Shown piece by piece: positions 8,832 to 14,049 of a stretch of 14,049 bases of DNA. The number at the start of each line of letters is the position of its first letter. The stretch's first letter is position 1. The position numbers and the translations under genes were made by a program. Source of the stretch: SIG710 sp045595425 (lineage in GTDB: Bacteria; Bacillota; Clostridia; Oscillospirales; CAG-272); the NCBI GenBank assembly GCA_045595425.1, contig JAZOAL010000118.1, positions 1 through 14,049 on the forward strand, in the 5' to 3' direction. A model generated the notes under the pieces. The model saw nothing but the letters and a program-made list of their open reading frames with translations, was not told the DNA's origin and did no database searches.

Positions 8832-10784
8832 TCAGCAGCCGATTTCTTCATATATCTCCATTAGCCGTTCTTCTATCTCGTTTTTACGGGCATCAAGCTC
8901 CGCCGCGCGCTGATAATCGCTTGCGGCATCCCCATATAGCTTCGCCTCAACCTCTTCAAGCTCCGCCTCCAGCTTTTCCGCTTCTTTTTTCAGCCTTTCA
9001 AGGCGCTTTTGCTGCTTGCGTATATCCGAAGCACTCTGCTTTGCCCGAAGATACTGCTCCTTCTCAGAGCTAACCTTTGCAGTTTGTGAGTTTCCCAAGG
9101 CTTTGCCCAGTCTTTCCTCTCTTGCGTCCCGATATTCGCGGAACTCATCATAGCCATCGCCGGTCTTTGCAACAGTATAGTCAAGAACATCAGAGCCATT
9201 CCAATCACCGGGCTTCATTTCGATGATACGAGTTGCCAGCTTTCCGATAAAATAACGGTCATGGGATACCGTTATAACCGTTCCGTCATAATCGGCAAGA
9301 GCACTTTCAAGCGCCTCTCTTGAACCGATATCAAGGTGGTTTGTAGGCTCATCGAGAATCAGCAGATTCATATGGGACAGAATTAGCTTTGCAAGGGTAA
9401 GCCTTGCCCTCTCGCCGCCGCTGAGTACCGCCACTTCTTTGTAAACGTCCTCGCCAACAAATCTAAAGAGCGCAAGAGTGTTTCTCACCTCGGTCTCCTT
9501 CATTGCAGGATATGCGTTCCAAAGCTCGTCAAGAACGGTATTCGACATATCGAGATTCTGGTTTTCCTGATCATAGTAACCTATCTCAACATTATAGCCC
9601 GTCTCAACTCTGCCGCCCGTTGCCGCTGTCTTGCCGAGAAGTATCTTTATCAGCGTTGATTTACCGCAGCCGTTGGCACCGACTATAAACACCTTCTCCT
9701 TCTTTTTTATAAGAAAAGAAATATCATCGAAGAGCTTTTTTTCTCCAAAAACCATGGAAAGGTTTTTAACAGAGAGTACTTCGTTTCCGCTCTCACCGCC
9801 TTTTGTAAAGGTCATTCTGATGCCTTTGGGGTCATTCTGCGGCTTTTCAAGCTTCACCATGCGGTCAAGTGCCTTCTGCCTGCTCTCTGCCGCAATGATA
9901 TTCCGCTCGCGGTTCCAAGCTCTCTGCTGGGCAATATATGCCTCCTGCCTTGCGATCTCCCTCTGCTGATTTTTATAATGACGCTCCTCAATCTCCCGAT
10001 CGATCCTTCTCTGCTCCATGCTCTGTGTGTAGCCACCGTTATAAAGCTTTGCATGTCTATGCTCAACAAGCAAGGTTTTATTTGTAACGCGATCGAGAAA
10101 ATAACGGTCATGGGATATGACCAGCACATTTTTCTTATAAGAAACAAGGAAGTTTTCAAGCCAGCGCAGAGTCTCCATATCAAGATGGTTTGTCGGCTCG
10201 TCAAGAAGAAGAATATCGGGCTCGCGGCAAAGCTGGCGCGAGAGCGCAAGACGGGTTCTCTGCCCTCCGCTCAGGTTCGAGCAAGGCTTATCAAACATAT
10301 CCTCATCGAAACCCATCTTCTTCAGTATCGATGCCGCTCGTCCGCGGAACTCAAGACCTCCGTCCCTGACAAATCGGTTATATAACTCGGTATATTCAAG
10401 GGTCAGAGAACGGTAAATATCGCTCTGGGACTCCCCTTCACGCTCCTTCAGCTCCTTCTCAAGCTCCGCAATGCGGTTTTCATCGCGTATGAATTCAGGA
10501 AAAGCCGAATACATCTGCTCCAGCACCGTATCGCCGCAAAGCTCCGAAATATCAAAGGCTCCGTCCTGCGTCAGAACACCGACAGTCTTGTCTTTTGATA
10601 TATATACGTTTCCGTTTGTAGCCTCATATTCGCCCGTGATCAGCTTAAAAAGAGTGGATTTTCCACTGCCGTTCACGCCGATTATGCCAAGCTTATCACC
10701 CTCTTCAAGTGAAAAGGAAACATTTTCGAGAATCACCTTTGTTCCCACGGAAAAGCCGAGGGATTCAACACTTATTGCAGTCAT
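8832..10784 (-). CDS. ABC-F family ATPase (YdiF/Uup-like)
   Basis: Soluble tandem ATPase of the ABC-F group, whose members bind the ribosome E site and act in translation; no transmembrane part. 650 aa. Domain 1: Walker A GVNGSGKS (36-43), signature LSGGQ (171-175), Walker B ILLLDEP (191-197). Linker about 255-320 is rich in R, Q and E (the P-site tRNA interaction arm). Domain 2: Walker A GANGCGKS (369-376), LSGGE (454-458), LLILDEP (474-480), H-loop H508. Residues about 565-648 form a basic/acidic coiled-coil tail, typical of Uup- and YdiF-type members. Both sites keep the catalytic Glu, so two competent ATPase sites are expected. It starts 9 bp after the repressor stop (AAGGA upstream of ATG). 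An antibiotic-resistance role cannot be told from sequence; a housekeeping paralogue is the better guess. Confidence 0.93.
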   Translation of the reverse strand: MTAISVESLGFSVGTKVILENVSFSLEEGDKLGIIGVNGSGKSTLFKLITGEYEATNGNVYISKDKTVGVLTQDGAFDISELCGDTVLEQMYSAFPEFIRDENRIAELEKELKEREGESQSDIYRSLTLEYTELYNRFVRDGGLEFRGRAASILKKMGFDEDMFDKPCSNLSGGQRTRLALSRQLCREPDILLLDEPTNHLDMETLRWLENFLVSYKKNVLVISHDRYFLDRVTNKTLLVEHRHAKLYNGGYTQSMEQRRIDREIEERHYKNQQREIARQEAYIAQQRAWNRERNIIAAESRQKALDRMVKLEKPQNDPKGIRMTFTKGGESGNEVLSVKNLSMVFGEKKLFDDISFLIKKKEKVFIVGANGCGKSTLIKILLGKTAATGGRVETGYNVEIGYYDQENQNLDMSNTVLDELWNAYPAMKETEVRNTLALFRFVGEDVYKEVAVLSGGERARLTLAKLILSHMNLLILDEPTNHLDIGSREALESALADYDGTVITVSHDRYFIGKLATRIIEMKPGDWNGSDVLDYTVAKTGDGYDEFREYRDAREERLGKALGNSQTAKVSSEKEQYLRAKQSASDIRKQQKRLERLKKEAEKLEAELEEVEAKLYGDAASDYQRAAELDARKNEIEERLMEIYEEIGC

Positions 10785-10793
10785 AATCTATCC

Positions 10794-11435
10794 TTAAAAC
10801 TTTATTTTCATTTCAACAGCCACTCCCAGGATACGTGCACTGCCGCATTCAAAATCCTCGGGAGTCAGCTCTATGGGCTTATATTCATCATTTTCGGGGA
10901 CAAGGTATATCCTACGATTTTCGGTATGAAACCGCTTTACCGTTGCGCATTCACCGCCAACGAGGCAGGCTACGATATTCCCTTCCTCGGCATATTGCTG
11001 CTTTCTGAAAAGCACGAGAGAACCGTTGACCATTCCGCAGTCCTTCATGCTGTCTCCGCAAACGCTCAGATAAAAATAATCTCTCTCGTCTGCCGAGCCG
11101 ATATCGGCACTTTCATATCCGAGAAGGGTCTCATTTGTTATGATCGGGCTGCCGGCGCGTATCTCGCCTATGATCGGTATCATTTTGCGGCCGCACAGCT
11201 CATGCTCACCGTCAAATGCGACCTCGGACAGACCAAAATCAATATCATCTCCAACAAGTCTTTCAATCTCAACTCCGAAATAATCGGCTATCAGCTTCAT
11301 TTTATCGGTTTTAGGCACAGATCTGCCCTTTTTCCAATCTGAAAGAGTGGAATGTGCAATACCTGTTGCTTTTGCCACCTTATAGGAAGTGGATTTTTTC
11401 ATCTTTAACAGTTTTTCATAATTTGAATAACTCAT
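10794..11435 (-). CDS. XRE-HTH / peptidase S24 repressor (CI/LexA-like, self-cleaving)
   Basis: Predicted DNA-binding repressor that inactivates itself by RecA-stimulated cleavage. Residues 6-60 are a Cro/CI-type helix-turn-helix (YKVAKATGIAHSTLSDWKKGRSVP); this is not the winged HTH of true LexA. Residues about 86-213 are the S24 domain: the cleavage pair A94-G95 in EIRAGSP, nucleophile S129 in CGDSMKD and general base K167 in ATVKRF. The Ser-Lys spacing of 38 is close to that of LexA. All catalytic elements are intact. It is the first gene of the leftward operon. The ATG at 11435 has a modest GGGAG site 11 nt upstream. Such proteins are usually autoregulated by dyads in their own promoter, and dyads are present here (see 11484-11511). 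A prophage-derived origin is possible. Confidence 0.92.
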   Translation of the reverse strand: MSYSNYEKLLKMKKSTSYKVAKATGIAHSTLSDWKKGRSVPKTDKMKLIADYFGVEIERLVGDDIDFGLSEVAFDGEHELCGRKMIPIIGEIRAGSPIITNETLLGYESADIGSADERDYFYLSVCGDSMKDCGMVNGSLVLFRKQQYAEEGNIVACLVGGECATVKRFHTENRRIYLVPENDEYKPIELTPEDFECGSARILGVAVEMKIKF

Positions 11436-11483
11436 ACAGATAAAGCTCCCGTTTCAAACATTTTTCCATTTTGGGAAATAAAT

Positions 11484-11511
11484 CCGAAATAAACACTTGA
11501 CAATATTTCGG
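11484..11511. promoter_or_regulatory. Candidate operator: dyad over the rightward -35 box
   Basis: CCGAAATA (11484-11491) and TATTTCGG (11504-11511) form a perfect 8-bp inverted repeat separated by 12 bp, centred on the TTGACA (11497-11502) of the rightward promoter. A dimeric repressor bound here would block that promoter. Assigning it to the adjacent S24 repressor is inference. Confidence 0.5.
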
Positions 11512-11525
11512 TTTTGCGTTATAAT
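11497..11525 (+). promoter_or_regulatory. Consensus sigma-A promoter, rightward
   Basis: TTGACA at 11497-11502, a 17-bp spacer and TATAAT at 11520-11525, both hexamers perfect. Transcription should begin near 11532 and give the zinc-ribbon/HTH gene pair a leader of about 154 nt. Confidence 0.85.
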
Positions 11526-11538
11526 ATTTCTGTAAACG

Positions 11539-11656
11539 GACAAATCCAAGTAAAAACAGCATATTATAAAGCTTCAAAAGAATTTCTCCCCCGCGAAATT
11601 CACAGAGTTTTAAATTCCAATACACAAATATTATACCTTAATACTTCGGATTTGTC
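11539..11656. repeat. Inverted 9-bp pair GACAAATCC / GGATTTGTC
   Basis: GACAAATCC (11539-11547) and its exact complement GGATTTGTC (11648-11656) bracket the shared leader region. The first lies just after the predicted rightward start site; the second overlaps the -35 box of the leftward promoter. They could be two binding sites of one regulator, or in the rightward RNA a stem that closes about 100 nt of leader and ends 10 nt before the ribosome binding site at 11667-11673. Confidence 0.5.
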
Positions 11657-11658
11657 AA
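11630..11658 (-). promoter_or_regulatory. Consensus sigma-A promoter, leftward (repressor-addAB operon)
   Basis: Read on the minus strand: TTGACA (11658-11653), a 17-bp spacer and TATAAT (11635-11630), both perfect. Start site expected near 11623, giving the repressor mRNA a leader of about 190 nt that is antisense to the rightward leader over about 11532-11623. No equally good leftward promoter was seen closer to the repressor gene. Confidence 0.82.
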
Positions 11659-11685
11659 CTAAAATCAAGGAGGAACTATTTATAT

Positions 11686-11904
11686 ATGTATCCGGAACGA
11701 TACTTACCACATTCAAAAATGCGTCCTACATTTTGCCGCATTTGCGGTTCACTTATAAAAAATACCGATTCAGCAATGAAATTCAGAGAAAAGCACCTTT
11801 GCGGCACCTGCATTTCCGAAATATCGGTACGTGAACTATTACGCATTTGCGAATTTTCCTCCAAAGAGGAATTGCTGTATTACATCGGCTTCACAAGAAT
11901 TTAA
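11686..11904 (+). CDS. Small zinc-ribbon-like protein, 72 aa
   Basis: Function unknown. Four cysteines in two CX2C knuckles, C17-C20 (FCRICG) and C39-C42 (LCGTC), with an 18-residue spacer, are typical of a small zinc ribbon. The C-terminal part (about 46-70, VRELLRICEFSSKEELLYYIGF) looks helical and could be an interaction surface. A strong AAGGAGG (11667-11673) precedes the ATG with a rather long 12-nt spacer; no better start is seen. It is the first gene behind the rightward promoter, 13 bp before the HTH gene, so the two form an operon. Small zinc ribbons of this kind are common in phage and accessory regions. Confidence 0.75.
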   Translation: MYPERYLPHSKMRPTFCRICGSLIKNTDSAMKFREKHLCGTCISEISVRELLRICEFSSKEELLYYIGFTRI

Positions 11905-11917
11905 AAAGGAGATATGA

Positions 11918-12316
11918 ATGACAAAAATTGAAGAATACCAAATCTGCGAAGTAAAAAAGTTTCTCGAGAGCTATGGCATAAACAAAAAAATGCTCCGAAT
12001 GATGAAATACGAAAAGGAATATTTTTCAAAGGAAAGCGACAGCGATGATGCCCTCCCCATTCCCGGAGGCGATGAAATCTTAATAAAATCGAAAATGATA
12101 GAGGTTCGGCGTTTTGTTGCCGGCCTTGAAGACGGCAACTGCAAGCTTTTGATTTTTTACCATTACATAAAGGGATTTTCGATTGAAAAATGTGCCGAAA
12201 TGATGAATATCGGAAGAACAAGCGGTTTTCGCCTGCGCCGCCGTGCTTTGTCCTGCGCCGCAAAAATATTCAGCGAAAAAACAAATAATAAAAGCCGCAT
12301 CAGCTCCGCGGCTTAG
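11918..12316 (+). CDS. Sigma-70 region-4-like / ArpU-type HTH regulator, 132 aa
   Basis: Probable DNA-binding or RNA-polymerase-associated regulator. Residues 56-112 resemble sigma region 4: a helix (MIEVRRFVAGL), the LLIFYHYIKGFSIEKCAEMMNIG segment like the 'YY.G.S..EIA..L..S' of sigma factors, then recognition helix RTSGFRLRRRALSCAAKIF. Residues 1-45 are charged and helical, followed by a short PIPGG turn; no region 2 is present, so it is not a complete sigma factor. The layout is like the short ArpU/RinA-type late regulators of Firmicutes phages, though the match is at the level of architecture only. AAGGAG precedes the ATG at 11918; an overlapping ATG at 11914 runs into a stop after a few codons. 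Second gene of the zinc-ribbon operon. Confidence 0.7.
   Translation: MTKIEEYQICEVKKFLESYGINKKMLRMMKYEKEYFSKESDSDDALPIPGGDEILIKSKMIEVRRFVAGLEDGNCKLLIFYHYIKGFSIEKCAEMMNIGRTSGFRLRRRALSCAAKIFSEKTNNKSRISSAA
12292..12314 (+). terminator. Weak hairpin at the end of the HTH gene
   Basis: AAGCCGC (12292-12298) pairs with GCGGCTT (12308-12314), overlapping the stop codon. It is followed by AGTATCGGTTATTTTA, a poor T-tract, so at best a weak terminator. Confidence 0.35.
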
Positions 12317-12345
12317 TATCGGTTATTTTACTAAAAATAGTCAAT

Positions 12346-12557
12346 AAACAATAATTTAGCGAATAGTTAGTTAATACCTATGAGATCCTTCGCCGAGGTT
12401 CAGGATGACAATAAAGGATCGTTAACTTGGTTTTCTACTGTTAAGTCAATCGTGATTTAACGTAGGAATAATTGCGAACAGTTCAGTACTGTCATCCTGA
12501 GCCTCGGCGAAGGATCCCATGAATTGTTTGTCACTCTACTTCGTTAAATTATTGTTT
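12346..12557. repeat. 212-bp MITE-like palindromic element, copy 2 (complete)
   Basis: Ends are a perfect 13-bp inverted repeat: AAACAATAATTTA (12346-12358) and TAAATTATTGTTT (12545-12557). Inside, 12382-12409 and 12491-12518 are inverted with 2 mismatches in 28 (GATCCTTCGCCGAGG core), and 12435-12444 / 12457-12465 are inverted around the centre near 12451. The whole unit can therefore fold into one long hairpin. Direct TCAA lies at 12341-12344 and 12558-12561, a possible short target duplication offset by one base. No open frame of note. The CATCCTGAG...GAAGGATC core resembles dispersed repeats of many bacterial genomes. It fills most of the 408-bp gap 12317-12724. Confidence 0.8.
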
Positions 12558-12563
12558 TCAAGT

Positions 12564-12614
12564 AAAAAAACGGGGTCATCTTGCACAATCAGCGAGGACC
12601 CCCGTTCATTTTTT
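12564..12614 (+). terminator. Intrinsic terminator
   Basis: AACGGGG (12569-12575) pairs with CCCCGTT (12600-12606), extended by TC/GA across a bulged C, and is followed by T6 (12609-12614). An A7 run (12564-12570) on the other side makes it usable in both directions. It would end rightward transcripts from the zinc-ribbon/HTH operon and insulate the alanine dehydrogenase-like gene. Confidence 0.75.
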
Positions 12615-12685
12615 ATAATCGATTTCACGAGGCAGCGATATCCACCAAAAAGATTCTCTTTTAATAAATAATTGTCACGGGAAAA

Positions 12686-12717
12686 TGATATAATTTCAAA
12701 TAGAGACATAAAGGAGA
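12686..12717 (+). promoter_or_regulatory. Extended -10 promoter and RBS of the alanine dehydrogenase-like gene
   Basis: TGATATAAT (12686-12694) is an extended -10 element (TGnTATAAT). No good -35 lies 17 bp upstream; TTGTCA at 12672 is too close (11 bp). Start site near 12701, then AAAGGAG (12710-12716) 8 nt before the ATG at 12725, a short leader. Confidence 0.65.
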
Positions 12718-12724
12718 ATTTATT

Positions 12725-13900
12725 ATGAAATACGGTATTTTAAAGGATATCAAAGATGGAGAATTCCGCGTGATCTCAACTCCCGCAGAGGTCAGAAGCA
12801 TAGTGGCGGCAGGGCATGAGGTGCTTGCCGAGCACGATTGCGGCAATGCGGCGGGCTTTCCCGATGAAAAATATGCCGAGGCAGGCGCAAGGATCGTCAG
12901 GGCAAAGGAAGATATCTGGGCAGAATGTGACATGGTGGCAAAGGTAAAGGAATTTACCGATATTGAATACCCCCTTATGCGTGAAGGTCAGATAATCCTC
13001 GGCTGTATTCATCCGGCGGGACATCCGGAGGAGGTAGATGCCATTCTCAAGAGCAAATGTATTGCCTTCACCGCCGAGGATGCCCACAGATACGGCTCGC
13101 CGAACTGCGAGGCGGCAGGTAAGCAGGGGGCTCTTTTCGGTCTTGAATCCATGCTCACCATAAACGGCGGCAAGGGAAAATATGTTGGCGGCTTTGCGGG
13201 CGCGGGCAGAATGAATGTTCTCATTCTCGGCTGTGGAATTGTGGGCAGGAGTGCTCTTGAAGTGCTTCACGCTCTCGGTGCAAGCTGCACCGTTATGGAT
13301 ATAAATATTGGCGTTCTTCGCTCGGTGCTTGGCGAATACAAAAGCACGGTAAATACTATGCTTTGCAACAAGGAAGCCATCGCTTCCGTTCTTCCGCAGA
13401 CCGATATGGTGCTGAACTGCGTCAAATGGCCAAAGGAAAGAAAGGATTTTCTCATAGATAAGGAAATGCTAAAGCTTATGGAGCCGGGCAGTGTTCTCGT
13501 TGATATTTCCAATGACGCTCCCGGTGCGATTGAGTCCAGCCATGAGACACATCATGATAATCCAAGATATGTGGTAAACGGCGTTGTTCATTATTGCGTT
13601 TCGAATATTCCGGGAGCTGTGGCAAACACGGCCTCGCTGGCTTACGCCTCGGAAATGCTCCCCATGATCTTAAGTATTCTGAATGACGGCGTTAAAAAAT
13701 GCTGCATCGGGGACGGATTTTACAGAAGAAGCCTGACGGCATATAAAGGCTATCTCACCCATGAGGAAACCAGTGCAATCCAAGGCAGACCATGGATACG
13801 TCCCGAGGACATTCTTGAAATCTCAGATGAAAAGCTTGACTATGCCCCGAGCGCAAGCGTTACAAGATCAAACAATTTTTACAAACAGAGGTGTTTTTAA
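12725..13900 (+). CDS. Alanine dehydrogenase / carboxyethylornithine synthase-family oxidoreductase
   Basis: NAD(P)-dependent enzyme of the alanine dehydrogenase / transhydrogenase-alpha fold, expected to interconvert an amino acid and a 2-oxo acid such as alanine and pyruvate, in the cytoplasm. 391 aa against about 370 for Ald; the extra length is a C-terminal tail after residue 330. Ald active-site positions are kept: R15, K75 (KVKE), H96 and D264. The Rossmann loop is GCGIVG (169-174) with D192 at the end of the next strand, favouring NAD. Conserved HYCVSNIPGAVANTAS at 289-304. Differences from classical Ald: KVKEF for KVKEP, FTAED for the usual YE, and a CVKWPKERKDF loop (232-242) that recalls N5-carboxyethylornithine synthases. 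The family is firm, the exact substrate is not. Monocistronic, with its own promoter. Confidence 0.85.
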   Translation: MKYGILKDIKDGEFRVISTPAEVRSIVAAGHEVLAEHDCGNAAGFPDEKYAEAGARIVRAKEDIWAECDMVAKVKEFTDIEYPLMREGQIILGCIHPAGHPEEVDAILKSKCIAFTAEDAHRYGSPNCEAAGKQGALFGLESMLTINGGKGKYVGGFAGAGRMNVLILGCGIVGRSALEVLHALGASCTVMDINIGVLRSVLGEYKSTVNTMLCNKEAIASVLPQTDMVLNCVKWPKERKDFLIDKEMLKLMEPGSVLVDISNDAPGAIESSHETHHDNPRYVVNGVVHYCVSNIPGAVANTASLAYASEMLPMILSILNDGVKKCCIGDGFYRRSLTAYKGYLTHEETSAIQGRPWIRPEDILEISDEKLDYAPSASVTRSNNFYKQRCF

Positions 13901-14023
13901 TAATATACAACCTCTAAAACTCAGCTTTAAATTTAAAAAATATAGCGGTGCGCGAAGGTGAACGGAATCTGTGCAGGGTCACATCTATTTCATGAGCTCA
14001 AGCGGCTCTCCCTCTCCGCCACG

Positions 14024-14049
14024 AAAAAAGGAACGCAAATGCGTTCCTT
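14024..14049 (-). terminator. Intrinsic terminator hairpin at window edge (likely bidirectional)
   Basis: AAGGAACGCA (14028-14037) pairs with TGCGTTCCTT (14040-14049). On the minus strand the stem is followed by a T6 run (complement of 14024-14029), a good terminator for a leftward gene beyond the window. If Ts continue past 14049 it also ends the alanine dehydrogenase-like transcript. Positions 13901-14023 hold no gene that I can support. Confidence 0.7.

Noticed and set aside
8832..10784. ABC-F gene as an antibiotic resistance (ribosomal protection) gene
   Set aside because: The coiled-coil tail and general layout fit housekeeping YdiF/Uup-type members; no attenuation leader or drug-type linker could be recognised.
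11514..11834. 106-codon open frame across the divergent leader region
   Set aside because: Overlaps both promoters and the zinc-ribbon gene in another frame, starts upstream of the predicted transcript start and has no binding site; a shadow frame.
12476..12490. GAAC...GTTC resembling a LexA/SOS box
   Set aside because: The spacing between half-sites is one base instead of four or more, and it lies inside the repeat element, not at a promoter of a repair gene. No SOS box was found at 11436-11700 either.
12672..12694. TTGTCA plus TATAAT as a standard promoter of the alanine dehydrogenase-like gene
   Set aside because: The spacer is only 11 bp; the TGnTATAAT extended -10 explains the promoter better.
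14006..14022. CCTCTCCGCCA resembles the acceptor-plus-CCA end of a tRNA-Ser
   Set aside because: No proper T-arm (no TTCNANNC loop with a 5-bp stem) directly upstream and no matching GGAGAGG 5' end about 90 nt before it; most likely chance similarity.

Overview
The window looks like chromosomal DNA from a low-to-mid G+C member of the Firmicutes, most likely a Clostridia/Oscillospirales-type anaerobe. This is inferred from strong AAGGAGG-type ribosome binding sites, near-consensus sigma-A promoters, an AddAB (not RecBCD) recombination nuclease in the addB-addA order, and tight gene packing. No rRNA, tRNA, CRISPR array, transposase or integrase gene was found.

Layout. Positions 1-82 are the end of a dispersed palindromic repeat cut by the window edge, followed by a hairpin (169-198) that probably ends the large leftward operon. 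From 11435 down to 242 run six leftward genes with gaps of 9-41 bp or short overlaps: an autocleavable XRE/S24 (CI/LexA-like) repressor, an ABC-F ATPase, a short epoxyqueuosine-reductase-like iron-sulfur protein, an unknown coiled-coil membrane protein, addB and addA. Rightward from 11686 are two small genes, a zinc-ribbon-like protein and a sigma-region-4/ArpU-like HTH protein. Region 12317-12724 holds a 212-bp near-perfect inverted-repeat element (second copy of the one at 1-82), an intrinsic terminator and the promoter of a rightward alanine dehydrogenase-family gene (12725-13900). The window ends in a bidirectional-looking terminator hairpin.

How it may work together (inference). The repressor is the first gene of an operon that ends with the double-strand-break repair enzyme AddAB. 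It keeps the Ala-Gly cleavage site and the Ser/Lys dyad of RecA-triggered self-cleaving repressors, so the operon could be derepressed by DNA damage. The repressor operon and the small zinc-ribbon/HTH operon are served by two consensus sigma-A promoters that point at each other across about 100 bp, so their 5' leaders overlap as antisense. Dyad sequences sit on these promoters and are candidate operators. This control region is the most interesting part of the window; the rest is mostly recognisable housekeeping content.
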